This document shows, piece by piece, positions 47,137-56,584 of a stretch of DNA of 64,000 bases. Made by a program: the position numbers and the translations under genes. Under the pieces are notes generated by a model. That model was not told where the DNA came from. It saw only the letters and a program-made list of their open reading frames with translations, and made no database searches. Source of the DNA: Rhodospirillales bacterium (GTDB taxonomy: Bacteria > Pseudomonadota > Alphaproteobacteria > ATCC43930 > CGMCC-115725); the NCBI GenBank assembly GCA_028288725.1, contig JAQGIC010000035.1:35978-99977 (forward strand). The letters are read 5' to 3'. Position 1 is the first letter of the stretch. Each line of letters opens with the position of its first letter.

Positions 47137-49326
47137 ATGTTCTCCCCCATGCCGCCAGTGCCGACCGTCCAGAAGCCGCTCGCCGATATCCCCGCCGATT
47201 TCCGGCTCGTGTCGGATTTCGTACCGGCCGGCGACCAGCCGAATGCCATCCGCGAGCTGACCGACGGATTGATCAAGGGCGACCGCGAGCAGGTTCTGCT
47301 CGGCGTGACCGGATCGGGCAAGACCTTCACCGTCGCGCATGCGATCCAGCAGCTGCAGCGCCCCGCCCTGATCCTGGCGCCGAACAAGACGCTGGCCGCC
47401 CAGCTCTACGGCGAGATGAAGAGCTTCTTTCCGGACAATGCGGTCGAGTATTTCGTCTCGTACTACGACTATTATCAGCCGGAAGCCTACGTCCCGCGCA
47501 GCGACACCTATATCGAGAAGGAAAGTTCGATCAACGAGCAGATCGACCGGATGCGCCATAGCGCCACCCGCTCGCTGCTCGAGCGGCGCGACGTGATCAT
47601 CGTGGCGAGCGTGTCCTGCATCTATGGTATCGGCTCGGTCGAGACCTATTCGCGCATGGTGGTCGATCTGAAGGCCGGCATGCGGATCGACCGCAACCTG
47701 CTGCTGGCGCAGCTGATCGAACTGCAGTTCAAGCGCAACGACATCGCGTTCCAACGCGGCGCCTTCCGGGTGCGCGGCGACACGATCGAGATCTTCCCGG
47801 CCCATTACGAGGACCGCGCCTGGCGCGTCTCGCTGTTCGGCGACGAGCTGGAGTCGATCCACGAGATCGACCCGCTGACCGGCGAGAAGGTCCAGGCGCT
47901 GAAGGAGGTCCGCATCTATGCCAACAGCCATTACGTCACGCCGAAACCGACGCTGAACCAGGCGGTCGAGCTGATCAAGGTCGAGCTTAGGGACCGGCTG
48001 GCCGAGCTATACGCCCAGAACAAGCTGCTGGAGGCTCAGCGGCTGGAGCAGCGCGTCACCTTCGATATCGAGATGATGGCGGCCACGGGCTCCTGCGCCG
48101 GCATCGAGAATTATTCGCGCTACCTGTCGGGCCGCAAGGCCGGCGAGCCGCCGCCGACCCTGTTCGAATATCTGCCCGACGACGCGCTGATCATCATCGA
48201 CGAGAGCCATGTCACGGTGCCGCAGATCGGCGGCATGTATCGCGGCGACTTCGTGCGCAAATCCACCCTGTCGGAGTACGGCTTCCGCCTGCCGTCCTGC
48301 ATGGACAACCGCCCGCTGAAGTTCGAGGAATGGGACGCCATGCGCGGCCAGTCGATCTTCGTGTCGGCGACGCCGGGCCCTTGGGAGCTGGAGCGCACCG
48401 GTGGCGTGTTCACCGAACAGGTCGTGCGTCCCACGGGCCTGATCGACCCGGTCTGCATCATCCGGCCGACCGATACCCAGGTCGACGACCTGCTGGCCGA
48501 GTGCAAGGAGTGCGCGGCCAAGGGCCAGCGCGTGCTGGTCACGACGCTGACCAAGAAGATGGCCGAGGCGCTGACCGAATATATGCACGAGGCCGGCATC
48601 CGCGTGCGCTACATCCATTCCGACGTCGAGACGCTGGAGCGGATCGAGATCATTCGCGACCTGCGCCTGGGCGCGTTCGACGTGCTGATCGGCATCAATC
48701 TGCTGCGCGAGGGCCTGGATATTCCGGAATGCGCGCTGGTCGCGATTCTGGATGCCGACAAGGAAGGCTATCTGCGCTCGCGCACCTCGCTCATCCAGAC
48801 CATCGGCCGTGCCGCGCGCAACGTCGAGGGGCGCGCCATCCTCTACGCCGACCGCATCACCAACAGCATGCAGGCGGCGCTGGACGAGTGTTCGCGCCGG
48901 CGCGAGAAGCAGCAGGCCTATAACGCCGCCCACGGCATCACGCCCGAGAGCATCAAGACCCGGATCGGCGATATTCTGAATTCGGTCTATGCCCAGGACA
49001 GCCTGACCGTCGATCTGGGCGACGCGCCGGCCAATCACTATGCCGGCTCGAACCTCAAGGCCGTGCTGGCCGACCTGGAAAAGCGCATGCGCGGCGCCGC
49101 CGCCGATCTGGAATTCGAAGAGGCCGCGCGTCTGCGCGACGAAATCAAGCGGCTGGAGCAGATGGATCTGGGCATGCCGGCCTCGGCCGTGCCGGGACTG
49201 GCCGAGACCGGCGCCCGCTATGCGGCACCCACCCAGGCCGGCCGCTCGACCGCCGGCAAATCCGGCAGCCACCCGCGCGACGCCGCCCGCAACAAGGCAC
49301 GCGGCCGCCGCCGCCAAGGACCTTGA
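47137..49326 (+). CDS. uvrB: UvrB, excinuclease ABC subunit B
   Basis: A 729-residue DNA-damage helicase subunit that verifies the lesion and loads UvrC. Walker A is GVTGSGKTF near residue 58. The beta-hairpin that clamps DNA is [10 protein letters not shown] near 110. The DEAD-like DESH motif is near 350, and helicase motif VI is QTIGRAARN near 555. The C-terminal UVR domain (about 655-690) binds UvrC. It is longer than E. coli UvrB (673) by a basic Arg/Lys-rich tail. No clear SOS box is visible upstream. An SDR gene follows after 10 bp. Confidence 0.97.
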   Translation: MFSPMPPVPTVQKPLADIPADFRLVSDFVPAGDQPNAIRELTDGLIKGDREQVLLGVTGSGKTFTVAHAIQQLQRPALILAPNKTLAAQLYGEMKSFFPDNAVEYFVSYYDYYQPEAYVPRSDTYIEKESSINEQIDRMRHSATRSLLERRDVIIVASVSCIYGIGSVETYSRMVVDLKAGMRIDRNLLLAQLIELQFKRNDIAFQRGAFRVRGDTIEIFPAHYEDRAWRVSLFGDELESIHEIDPLTGEKVQALKEVRIYANSHYVTPKPTLNQAVELIKVELRDRLAELYAQNKLLEAQRLEQRVTFDIEMMAATGSCAGIENYSRYLSGRKAGEPPPTLFEYLPDDALIIIDESHVTVPQIGGMYRGDFVRKSTLSEYGFRLPSCMDNRPLKFEEWDAMRGQSIFVSATPGPWELERTGGVFTEQVVRPTGLIDPVCIIRPTDTQVDDLLAECKECAAKGQRVLVTTLTKKMAEALTEYMHEAGIRVRYIHSDVETLERIEIIRDLRLGAFDVLIGINLLREGLDIPECALVAILDADKEGYLRSRTSLIQTIGRAARNVEGRAILYADRITNSMQAALDECSRRREKQQAYNAAHGITPESIKTRIGDILNSVYAQDSLTVDLGDAPANHYAGSNLKAVLADLEKRMRGAAADLEFEEAARLRDEIKRLEQMDLGMPASAVPGLAETGARYAAPTQAGRSTAGKSGSHPRDAARNKARGRRRQGP

Positions 49327-49336
49327 GACAGATCCG

Positions 49337-50113
49337 ATGACCCTATCCGACACCATCCCCCGCGCCGCGCTCGTCACCGGGGCCGGCAAGCGCATCGGCC
49401 GCGCGATCGCGCTCGATCTGGCGCGTCGCGGCCTTGCCGTCGCCGTCCACTACAACGGATCGGCCGAGGCGGCCGAGGCCGTCGTCGGCGAAATCCGCGC
49501 GCAGGGCGGCACGGGCGTGGCGTTGCAGGCCGATCTGGCCGACGAAGCGGCGGTCGAACGCCTGATCCCGGCCGCGACCAAGGCGCTCGGTCCCTTGGGC
49601 GTGCTGATCAACAACGCCTCCAGCTTCGAGTATGATTCGGTCGCGAGCGCCACGCGGGCCGGCTGGGACCGGCATATGGAGGCGAACCTGCGCGCGCCGT
49701 TCGTCCTGATCCAGCACTTCGCCAAGCAGCTGCCGGAGGCGGCCGAGGGCGCGGTCGTCAATCTGCTCGACCAGCGGGTCTGGAACCTGACCCCGCATTT
49801 CGTGACCTATACGGTCAGCAAGGCAGCGCTCTGGACCCTGACCCAGACCCTGGCGCTGGCGCTGGCGCCGCGCATCCGGGTGAACGGCATCGGGCCGGGA
49901 CCGACCCTGCCCTCCACCCACCAGACCGAGGCGCAGTTCGCGCAGCAATGCGCCGCCATGCCGCTCGGCCACGGCACGTCGCCCGACGAAATCGTCGCGG
50001 GCGTCTGGTTCCTGTTGCAGGCCCGGGCGATGACGGGGCAAATGTTGGCGCTCGACGGCGGCCAGCATCTGGGCTGGGCCCAGCCCAAACAATCCTTCTC
50101 CGCCATCGATTAG
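49337..50113 (+). CDS. SDR-family oxidoreductase, possible pteridine reductase (FolM-like)
   Basis: A 258-residue short-chain dehydrogenase: the TGAGKRIGRAIA cofactor motif near residue 13, NNAS near 89, catalytic YTVSK near 156 (Tyr and Lys), and GPGPTLPS near 190. The G-K-R-I-G motif, with Arg in place of the usual Gly/Ser, resembles FolM/PTR1-type pteridine reductases that use NADPH. The next gene, 9 bp downstream, is folB, which makes a role in folate or pterin reduction likely but unproven. It starts 10 bp after uvrB and may share its transcript. Confidence 0.88.
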   Translation: MTLSDTIPRAALVTGAGKRIGRAIALDLARRGLAVAVHYNGSAEAAEAVVGEIRAQGGTGVALQADLADEAAVERLIPAATKALGPLGVLINNASSFEYDSVASATRAGWDRHMEANLRAPFVLIQHFAKQLPEAAEGAVVNLLDQRVWNLTPHFVTYTVSKAALWTLTQTLALALAPRIRVNGIGPGPTLPSTHQTEAQFAQQCAAMPLGHGTSPDEIVAGVWFLLQARAMTGQMLALDGGQHLGWAQPKQSFSAID

Positions 50114-50122
50114 AGCGCACCC

Positions 50123-50551
50123 ATGTCCGAGACGATCCGAAAGACCGCCCAGACCATGCGGCACACCGTCCAAGCAGAACCGGCAACACCCGCCGACCTG
50201 CGCCGGGTATTCGTGCGCGATCTGGTAATGAACTGTTCGATCGGCGTCCATGCGCACGAGCACGAACACAAGCAGCGCGTGCGCCTCAATCTCGATTTGG
50301 ACGTGCTCGAAGCGGTGGAGCCGCTCGAAGACGATCTACGAAACGTTGTCTGTTACGACGAGATCATCTCCGCCGTCCGCCGCATCGTCGATACCGGCCA
50401 TATCCGGCTGATCGAGACCCTGGCCGAACGCGTCGCCGGCCTGTGTCTGGCCGATCCGCGCATTCGCACCGCCCGCGTCCAGATCGAAAAGCTGGATGTC
50501 TATCAGGACGTCGCGAGCGTCGGAATTTCTATCGTCCGGCATAATCGCTGA
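50123..50551 (+). CDS. folB: FolB dihydroneopterin aldolase
   Basis: A 142-residue enzyme of folate synthesis that cleaves dihydroneopterin to 6-hydroxymethyl-dihydropterin. Family features: VRDLVMNCSIGVHAHEHEHKQ near residue 31, a NVVCYDEI segment near 74, LIETLAERVAGLCL near 95 (catalytic region), and VQIEKLDVYQDVASVGI near the end. A 25-residue N-terminal extension precedes the usual family start. It follows the SDR gene by 9 bp; together they support a pterin-related pair. Confidence 0.93.
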   Translation: MSETIRKTAQTMRHTVQAEPATPADLRRVFVRDLVMNCSIGVHAHEHEHKQRVRLNLDLDVLEAVEPLEDDLRNVVCYDEIISAVRRIVDTGHIRLIETLAERVAGLCLADPRIRTARVQIEKLDVYQDVASVGISIVRHNR

Positions 50552-50899
50552 GGCGAATCGGCCTTGACTCCTGCGCAGCCAATGTGTCGCAGCCCGGTTT
50601 TCAAGGGGTCCAGTTGTTCACAGCCGATTTCGCTGCGCCGCACAAGAGCCGATCCCGGTGGAAAGCGCACCATTCGTAACGGTCCATTTCCGTTGACAGG
50701 AAATACCTATAGTAAAATCAATGGGTTGTTGGTTTTGCCTATTTTTTGATCAGCCCCTTGAATCCCTAGGTTTGGTGCGGCATCCACCCATATTTCTTGT
50801 GCTTGCCCACAAACTTATCCACAGATTCCGTGGATACATGTCCACGGCATGACGAAAAATTGGCGAACCCAGGCGCACCCTGGGAAATGGGAGCCGCGG
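50552..50899. other. 348-bp leader/intergenic region before uvrC
   Basis: The gap ends the folB unit and holds the uvrC leader. The middle part (about 50690-50760) is AT-rich and has a plausible -10/-35 region. A DnaA-box motif with overlapping inverted repeats lies at 50815-50847. I see no gene in it. Confidence 0.5.
50815..50847 (+). promoter_or_regulatory. DnaA-box motif with overlapping inverted repeats upstream of uvrC
   Basis: TTATCCACA at 50815-50823 is the exact consensus DnaA box. It overlaps ATCCAC (50818-50823 region) paired with GTGGAT (50830-50835), which in turn overlaps CGTGGA paired with TCCACG (50829-50834 and 50841-50846). One box is not an origin, but a DnaA-regulated promoter is possible. 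Confidence 0.5.
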
Positions 50900-52852
50900 A
50901 TGGCCGAAGGGCCGGATCAACCACCTGAAAATGCTGCGACGGAAAAGCAGAAGTTCGAGCTGGAAGCCGAACTGCCGCCCGACGGCGCGATCGCATCCGG
51001 CGTCGCGGTGATCCGCAATATGGTCAAGACCCTGCCGGGCAGCCCGGGCGTCTATCGCATGGTCAACGCCGCCGGCGACGTGCTGTATGTCGGCAAGGCC
51101 CGCAATCTGCGTAACCGGGTCACGAACTATACTCAGCTGGTCGGCCTGTCGAACCGCATTCGCCGCATGGTTGCGGAAACCGCCCGGATGGAGGTGGTGA
51201 CAACCCATACCGAAGTCGAGGCGCTGCTTCTCGAGATCAATCTGATCAAGACCCTGATGCCGCGGTACAATGTGCTGCTGAGGGACGATAAGTCATTCCC
51301 CTACATCCACCTGCGCTCGACCCATCCGGTGCCGCAATTGACCAAGCACCGGGGGGCGCGCAACGAGGGCGGCGAGTACTTCGGCCCGTTCGCCTCGGCC
51401 GGCGCCGTCAACCGAACCATCACCGCGCTGCATCGCGCCTTCCTGTTGCGCTCCTGCTCCGACTCGATCTTCCAGAGCCGGACGCGGCCTTGCCTGCAGT
51501 ATCAGATCAAGCGCTGTTCGGCCCCTTGCGTCGATCGGATCGGCAATGCGGATTACCTGGCCCTGGTCGATCAGGCCCGGGCCGTGCTGACCGGCCACAG
51601 CCGCGAGATCAATGCCCGCCTGGTCGCCGCCATGACCGAGGCGGCGGAGGCCCTGGATTATGAGACCGCGGCGGTCATCCGCAACCGCATCCGCGCGCTG
51701 GCCCATATCCAGGCGCACCAGGACATCAACGTCGAAGGCCTGGTCGATGCCGATGTGATCGCGGCCCACCAGGAGGGCGGCCACACCTCGGTCCAGGTGT
51801 TCTTCTTCCGCGCCGGACAGAACTGGGGCAACCGGGCTTACTTCCCGAGCCACGACCGGTCGCTGGCGATAGAGGAGGTGCTGGCCGCGTTCATCGGCCA
51901 GTTCTACGACAACAAACCGCCGCCGCCGCAGTTGCTCCTGAGCCATGAGCCGGCCGAGGCGGAACTGCTCGCCGAGGCGCTGTCGACCCACGCCGGGCGC
52001 AAGGTCGCGCTGCTGACGCCCCAACGCGGCGACAAGAAGAAGCTGGTCGAGCATGCCATGGCCAATGCGCGCGAGGCGCTCGGCCGGCGCCTGTCGGAAA
52101 GTTCGACCCAGCAGAAGCTGTTGGCCGGCGTCGCCACCGCCCTCGGCCTCGACGCGCCACCCGCCCGGATCGAAGTCTACGACAACAGCCATATCCAGGG
52201 CACCAACGCGATCGGCGCCATGATCGTCGCCGGGCCCGAGGGCTTCATGAAGTCGGCCTATCGCAAGTTCAACATCCGCGGCGAGGGCGCCGCACCCGGC
52301 ACGGAGTTCAAGCCGGGCGACGATTACGCCATGATGCGCGAGGTGCTGACCCGGCGCTTCCAGCGTGCGCAGAAGGAAGATCCGGAGCGCACCGCCGGCC
52401 AATGGCCGGATCTGGTGCTGATCGACGGCGGGCCTGGGCAGCTGAGCGTGGTCGAGGAGGTGTTCGTCGAACTGGGCATCGACGACGTGCCCCTGGTCGC
52501 GATCGCCAAGGGTCCCGATCGGAACGCCGGGCGCGAGCGTTTCTTCGTCCCGGGCCATGCCCCCTTCTCGCTCGAGCCCAAGGACCCGGTGCTGTATTTC
52601 CTGCAGCGCCTGCGCGACGAGGCCCATCGCTTCGCCATCGGAACGCACAGGGCGCGCCGGACCAAGGCGATCACGGTCTCGCCGCTCGACGAGGTCGCAG
52701 GCATCGGTCCCTCGCGCAAGAAGGCGCTGCTGCATCATTTCGGCTCGGCCAAGGCGGTCGCCCGCGCCGGCCAGCTCGATCTGGAAGCGGTCGACGGCAT
52801 CTCGAAGACCGTCGCAAAAAAAATTTACGACCATTTCCACGCAGACGATTAG
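50900..52852 (+). CDS. uvrC: UvrC, excinuclease ABC subunit C
   Basis: About 650 residues; the nuclease that makes both incisions around a lesion. Domains in order: the GIY-YIG nuclease ([22 protein letters not shown]), the Cys-rich region ([13 protein letters not shown]), a UVR motif that binds UvrB, the RNase H-like endonuclease ([28 protein letters not shown]) and a C-terminal HhH pair ([14 protein letters not shown]). I prefer ATG 50900, because GGGAG lies six bases upstream; an in-frame ATG at 50849 has no site. It heads the uvrC-pgsA-mobB-moaD-moaE run. Confidence 0.97.
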   Translation: MAEGPDQPPENAATEKQKFELEAELPPDGAIASGVAVIRNMVKTLPGSPGVYRMVNAAGDVLYVGKARNLRNRVTNYTQLVGLSNRIRRMVAETARMEVVTTHTEVEALLLEINLIKTLMPRYNVLLRDDKSFPYIHLRSTHPVPQLTKHRGARNEGGEYFGPFASAGAVNRTITALHRAFLLRSCSDSIFQSRTRPCLQYQIKRCSAPCVDRIGNADYLALVDQARAVLTGHSREINARLVAAMTEAAEALDYETAAVIRNRIRALAHIQAHQDINVEGLVDADVIAAHQEGGHTSVQVFFFRAGQNWGNRAYFPSHDRSLAIEEVLAAFIGQFYDNKPPPPQLLLSHEPAEAELLAEALSTHAGRKVALLTPQRGDKKKLVEHAMANAREALGRRLSESSTQQKLLAGVATALGLDAPPARIEVYDNSHIQGTNAIGAMIVAGPEGFMKSAYRKFNIRGEGAAPGTEFKPGDDYAMMREVLTRRFQRAQKEDPERTAGQWPDLVLIDGGPGQLSVVEEVFVELGIDDVPLVAIAKGPDRNAGRERFFVPGHAPFSLEPKDPVLYFLQRLRDEAHRFAIGTHRARRTKAITVSPLDEVAGIGPSRKKALLHHFGSAKAVARAGQLDLEAVDGISKTVAKKIYDHFHADD

Positions 52853-52903
52853 GATGCGCGCCGTTGGCCCCGGGCACGATCTATGATGTCGCGGTTTACT
52901 AGC

Positions 52904-52949
52904 GGTCCGATCCTAACGCTTGGATCCCAAGCGTTAGGTGAATCGGTCC
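52904..52949 (+). repeat. 46-bp dispersed palindromic repeat, copy B
   Basis: Same family and orientation as 40914-40959. Here the hairpin is perfect: CCTAACGCTTGG (52912-52923), ATC, CCAAGCGTTAGG (52927-52938). It lies about 50 bp after the uvrC stop, in the 191-bp gap before pgsA. Confidence 0.85.
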
Positions 52950-53043
52950 AGCAGCCAATGAGTTGTGGTAAAATAAGACGGAGAAATCCGTCTGATTTTA
53001 TCCACTAGCCGATAATGCCTAAGGATGGGCCCGGACGGTTTCG

Positions 53044-53655
53044 ATGCTTTTTACGCTGCCCAATCTATTGACCATGTCCCGAATTGCGGTGATCCCGCTT
53101 CTGGTCGCCGCCTGCTATCTGCCCCATCCCTGGGGCGAATGGACATCCTGGGCCCTGTTCGCCGCCGCCGGCGTCACCGACTATCTCGATGGTCATTTCG
53201 CCCGGCGCTACAAGCAGATGTCCGCCTTCGGCCGCTTCCTCGACCCGATCGCCGACAAATTGCTGGTCGCCATCACGCTGATGATGCTGGTCGATTTCAA
53301 CCGGCTGAGCACGCCCGCCATCATCCCGGCGCTGATCATTCTGGCGCGCGAGATCCTGGTCTCGGGTCTGCGCGAATTCCTGGCGGGCCTGCGCGTCAGC
53401 GTGCCGGTCAGCCGGCTTGCAAAATGGAAGACCGGCATCCAGATGGTCGCGATCGGCGTGCTGCTGATCGGCGACGCCGGCCCCGACTTTCTGCCGATGA
53501 GCTTCATCGGCGAGGGCCTGCTATGGCTCGCGGCACTGCTGACGCTGATCACCGGCTATGATTATCTGCGCCATGGCCTGAAACATATGGCGGAGCCGGA
53601 AGCCGCCCCCGCCGCCCCGGACGTCTCCCGCAAGTCGGTCGGCGAGTTGGGCTGA
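53044..53655 (+). CDS. pgsA: CDP-diacylglycerol-glycerol-3-phosphate 3-phosphatidyltransferase
   Basis: A 203-residue inner-membrane enzyme that makes phosphatidylglycerol phosphate. The CDP-alcohol phosphotransferase motif D-G-x2-A-R-x8-G-x3-D-x3-D is complete (TDYLDGHFARRYKQMSAFGR, then FLDPIADKLL, about residues 55-85). About five hydrophobic segments are present. Length fits the family. It opens a tight cluster: its TGA shares one base with the ATG of mobB. Confidence 0.95.
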   Translation: MLFTLPNLLTMSRIAVIPLLVAACYLPHPWGEWTSWALFAAAGVTDYLDGHFARRYKQMSAFGRFLDPIADKLLVAITLMMLVDFNRLSTPAIIPALIILAREILVSGLREFLAGLRVSVPVSRLAKWKTGIQMVAIGVLLIGDAGPDFLPMSFIGEGLLWLAALLTLITGYDYLRHGLKHMAEPEAAPAAPDVSRKSVGELG

Positions 53656-54179
53656 TGCGCGCGTTTGGTCTCGCCGGCTGGAGCGGCAGCGGCAAGACGA
53701 CCCTGATGGGCCGCCTGCTGCCGGAGCTGACCGGTCGCGGTCTCACCGTCTCGACGGTCAAGCACGCGCATCACGATTTCGACGTCGATCGGCCGGGCAA
53801 GGATTCCTGGCAGCATCGCCAGGCCGGTGCCACCGAGGTGCTGGTCGCATCCGATCGGCGCTGGGCGCTGATGCACGAGTTGCGCGGCGCCCCGGAACCA
53901 GGCCTGCTCGATCTGATCCGGCACATGAGCCCGGTCGACCTGCTGCTGGTCGAAGGGTTCAAGCGTCACCCGATGCCCAAGCTGGAGATCTGCCGGCCAA
54001 GCCTGGGCAAGACGCCGCTTTGGCCGGAAGATCCGTCGGTGCTGGCCATTGCCACGAACGAGCCGCTGCCCGACGATTGGCGGAGCGGTCGCGCCCTGCC
54101 GGTGTTGGATCTGGACGCGGTCGCCGCCATCGCCGATTTCATTCTGGCGAACGCGGTCCCGCTGGAGGGGACATCATGA
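53655..54179 (+). CDS. mobB: MobB, molybdopterin-guanine dinucleotide biosynthesis adaptor
   Basis: A 174-residue GTP-binding protein. The Walker A motif is GWSGSGKTTL (about residues 8-17), followed by STVKHAHHDFDVDRPGKDSW, a family signature, and DLLLVEGFKRHPMPK near 97. MobB helps MobA attach GMP to molybdopterin, giving the bis-MGD cofactor of DMSO-reductase-type enzymes. It overlaps pgsA by 1 bp and moaD by 4 bp (ATGA). Confidence 0.94.
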   Translation: MRAFGLAGWSGSGKTTLMGRLLPELTGRGLTVSTVKHAHHDFDVDRPGKDSWQHRQAGATEVLVASDRRWALMHELRGAPEPGLLDLIRHMSPVDLLLVEGFKRHPMPKLEICRPSLGKTPLWPEDPSVLAIATNEPLPDDWRSGRALPVLDLDAVAAIADFILANAVPLEGTS

Positions 54180-54427
54180 AGCTGCGCTATTTCGCCTGGT
54201 TGCGGACCCGCATCGGCCGTGGCGAGGAAATGTTGGATCCACCGGCCGAGGTCGCGACGGTCGCCGCCCTCGTTGCCTGGCTGGCGACCCTCGGTCCCGG
54301 CTATGCGGCTGCCCTCGCCGAACCCAAGCTGGTGCGGGTCGCGGTCAATCAGGATTACGTCGGACCGGATCATCCGGTCCGACGGGGCGACGAGATCGCG
54401 CTGTTCCCGCCGGTGACCGGGGGCTGA
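54176..54427 (+). CDS. moaD: MoaD, molybdopterin synthase sulfur-carrier subunit
   Basis: An 83-residue ubiquitin-like protein starting MKLRYFAWLRTRIG and ending PPVTGG. The C-terminal Gly-Gly is adenylated and then thiocarboxylated to supply sulfur for molybdopterin. ALFPPVTGG is the typical MoaD tail. It overlaps mobB by 4 bp (ATGA at 54176) and ends 4 bp before moaE, its direct partner. Confidence 0.95.
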   Translation: MKLRYFAWLRTRIGRGEEMLDPPAEVATVAALVAWLATLGPGYAAALAEPKLVRVAVNQDYVGPDHPVRRGDEIALFPPVTGG

Positions 54428-54431
54428 CGCC

Positions 54432-54890
54432 ATGATCCGCGTTGAGGAGCCCCCATTCGACGTCGGCGCGGAACTGGGTGCGTTCGGCCGGAACGACATC
54501 GCCGTCGGCGCGGTCGCGAGCTTCGTCGGTTACGTGCGCGGCACCGAGGCCGGGGCGCCGTTGGTGGCCCTGACGCTCGAACATTACCCGGGCATGACCG
54601 AGCGCCAGCTGGCGGCGATCGAAGCTGAAGCGCGCACGCGCTGGCCGCTGAAGGACGTGCTGGTGATCCACCGTCACGGCCGGATGCTGCCGGGCGAACC
54701 GATCGTGCTGGTCGCCGTTTCATCGGCGCATCGCCAGGCCGCGTTCGAGGCCTGCCAGTTTCTGATGGACTGGCTGAAGACCAAGGCGCCGTTCTGGAAG
54801 CTGGAAGAAACCGCCGAAGGGACGCAATGGGTCGACGCCAAGGCGAGCGACGACGACGCCGCCGACCGCTGGCGAAAGGACGCCCCCTAA
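54432..54890 (+). CDS. moaE: MoaE, molybdopterin synthase catalytic subunit
   Basis: A 152-residue protein. Family features: GAVASFVGYVRG near residue 26, LTLEHYPGMTE near 46 (Glu of the MoaD-binding surface), VLVIHRHGRMLPGEPIVLVAVSSAHR near 78, and KTKAPFWKLEE near 115 with the catalytic Lys. It forms the MoaD2-MoaE2 heterotetramer that converts precursor Z to molybdopterin. It ends the uvrC/pgsA cluster. The aldehyde oxidoreductase and MsrP encoded in this window need its product. Confidence 0.95.
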   Translation: MIRVEEPPFDVGAELGAFGRNDIAVGAVASFVGYVRGTEAGAPLVALTLEHYPGMTERQLAAIEAEARTRWPLKDVLVIHRHGRMLPGEPIVLVAVSSAHRQAAFEACQFLMDWLKTKAPFWKLEETAEGTQWVDAKASDDDAADRWRKDAP

Positions 54891-54960
54891 CGATACTTTC
54901 ATCAGGGACGCGCATAGCTTCAGGTGCGGGACGTCCGGTGGCATGCCTTAGGATATTTGT

Positions 54961-55839
54961 ATGATTCTGGTGTTCGGCTCCATCAATCTCGACCTGATCT
55001 TCCCGGTGCAGCATCTGCCGGCACCGGGTGAAACCATGCTCGGCGGCGGCTTCGTGATGTTGCCGGGCGGCAAGGGCGCCAATCAGGCGCTGGCGGCCGC
55101 CCGCGATGGCGGCCGGGTCACGCTGGTGGGAGCGGTCGGGCGCGACGCCTTCGCCGAGGCGGCGCTCGACCTGGTACGCAAGGCCGGGATCGACCTGTCC
55201 TATCTATCGACGCTGGATTGGCCGACCGGCTGCGCCTCGGTCGTGATCGAAGCCGGCGGCGACAATCAGATCGCGGTGGCTTCCGGCGCCAACGCCCACG
55301 CCTCTGCCAGCCATGTCCCGGACCATCTCCTGGGTGCGGGCTGCACGATCGTGCTGCAGCTCGAAGCGCCGCCCGGCCCGACGCTGGCGCTCGCCCGCCG
55401 CGCCAAGGCGCTGGGCGGCCGGGTCATCCTCAATCTGGCGCCCGCGCGCGACGATGCCGAGGCGCTGCTGGACACCATCGATGTAGTGGTCGCGAACGAG
55501 GGCGAGGCCGCGACCCTGGGCGTGCCGGCCGAGGTCGCGACACGCCACGGCATTACCGTGATCGTGACGCGCGGCGAGGCCGGTGCGATCGTTCATCGTC
55601 CCGAAGGCGGCAGTCTCGCCGTGCCGGCCCTGCCGATCACCGCGATCGACACGACCGGCGCCGGCGACTGCTTCGTGGGCGTGCTGGCGGTCGCACTCGA
55701 CCGCGGCATCTCGATGGCGTCGGCACTCCGCCGGGCGACCGTCGCCGCCGGCCTGGCCTGCGGCATGCGCGGCGCCCAGCCGTCGATACCCAGTGCCGCC
55801 ATGATCGACGAGGCGCTGAGCAGCTTCCCGGCCGTTTAA
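54961..55839 (+). CDS. rbsK: Ribokinase
   Basis: A 292-residue PfkB-family kinase. Ribokinase hallmarks: GSINLDLIF near residue 6, GGKGANQALAAARDGG near 37 (substrate-binding), APPGPTLALA, and DTTGAGDCFVG near 230 with the catalytic Asp and anion hole. It likely phosphorylates ribose at O5. No ribose transporter or operon partner is next to it. The start is the ATG at 54961, 70 bp after moaE, with a weak ribosome site. Confidence 0.88.
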   Translation: MILVFGSINLDLIFPVQHLPAPGETMLGGGFVMLPGGKGANQALAAARDGGRVTLVGAVGRDAFAEAALDLVRKAGIDLSYLSTLDWPTGCASVVIEAGGDNQIAVASGANAHASASHVPDHLLGAGCTIVLQLEAPPGPTLALARRAKALGGRVILNLAPARDDAEALLDTIDVVVANEGEAATLGVPAEVATRHGITVIVTRGEAGAIVHRPEGGSLAVPALPITAIDTTGAGDCFVGVLAVALDRGISMASALRRATVAAGLACGMRGAQPSIPSAAMIDEALSSFPAV

Positions 55840-55846
55840 ATCGCGT

Positions 55847-56317
55847 TCACCGGTGATGGAACCCACCATGGTGGTCGGAACCGCCATGGTGGCCGAAATC
55901 GCCATGGTGGAAACCGTGATGGTGGAAACGGCGGTCGAAGAAGACAAAGCTCGTGCCGAAGCCGAACGGCCCGCCCCACAGCCACGGATCGCCATAGAAA
56001 TAGCCGGGATAATAGCCGTCGGCATAGACCGGCGCCGGATAGACCGCGACATATTGATTGGGCTGGGCGGCCGTGCCCTCGGCCACCTTCCATGAACCGT
56101 CGGGCTGCTTGCAGGCATGCCCGACGATCTGCTGCTGCGTGCCGTCGATCATCGCCTGCCCGGTATAGTCGTGACAGTTCGGATCCGCGGCGCTGACCTG
56201 GGTCTGGAAATCTCCCACCCCCGAAGCGGCGACCGGCGGCATGGGCGGTGACGGGGTCGTTTCGCACGCGGAACAAAGCAGGGCGAGAGCTGTCGAACAC
56301 CATAGAACGCGCATCAT
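55847..56317 (-). CDS. Lipoprotein with a histidine-rich C-terminal tail
   Basis: A 156-residue predicted lipoprotein: the signal peptide ends LLCSAC, so the acylated Cys is near residue 18. The mature N-terminal part has two cysteines (CHDYTGQ and GHACKQPDGSW), probably a disulfide and a small beta domain. The Tyr/Gly/Pro-rich middle leads to a tail of about 30 residues that is roughly one third histidine, with HHHGFHHG-type repeats. The tail could bind nickel, zinc or copper at the cell surface; this is inference. The two ATG codons at 56317 and 56314 are equivalent candidates. Confidence 0.82.
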   Translation of the reverse strand: MMRVLWCSTALALLCSACETTPSPPMPPVAASGVGDFQTQVSAADPNCHDYTGQAMIDGTQQQIVGHACKQPDGSWKVAEGTAAQPNQYVAVYPAPVYADGYYPGYFYGDPWLWGGPFGFGTSFVFFDRRFHHHGFHHGDFGHHGGSDHHGGFHHR

Positions 56318-56584
56318 CCACCTTCCCTAGGAGTCGGATATCGACGAGGGCGCGGGTCCGGCATGGGCGGGCGTCTGCGATCCTCCGGCGGCATTGAGGA
56401 CTCCAGTTCAGAGGCCCCTATTCCGCGTCATCGCGCCGCAGCGGGACCCGGAGAAAGCGGCGGAACGGGCCGCGTTTTTGCCGGATGAATCGAGCGGCGC
56501 GACAGTGTATTCTCCATGTGATGTATTCTACACGTGGTCGCCCGGAGCTCATATGTTCGGGCGAGGGGACCAGAGGAATTTTCG

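Noticed and set aside
50815..50823. Replication origin suggested by a consensus DnaA box
   Set aside because: Only one exact box, no AT-rich unwinding region with box clusters and no dnaA/parAB/hemE neighbours.
51293..52840. 515-codon minus-strand frame opposite uvrC
   Set aside because: UvrC motifs are intact on the plus strand; the antisense product has no recognisable fold.
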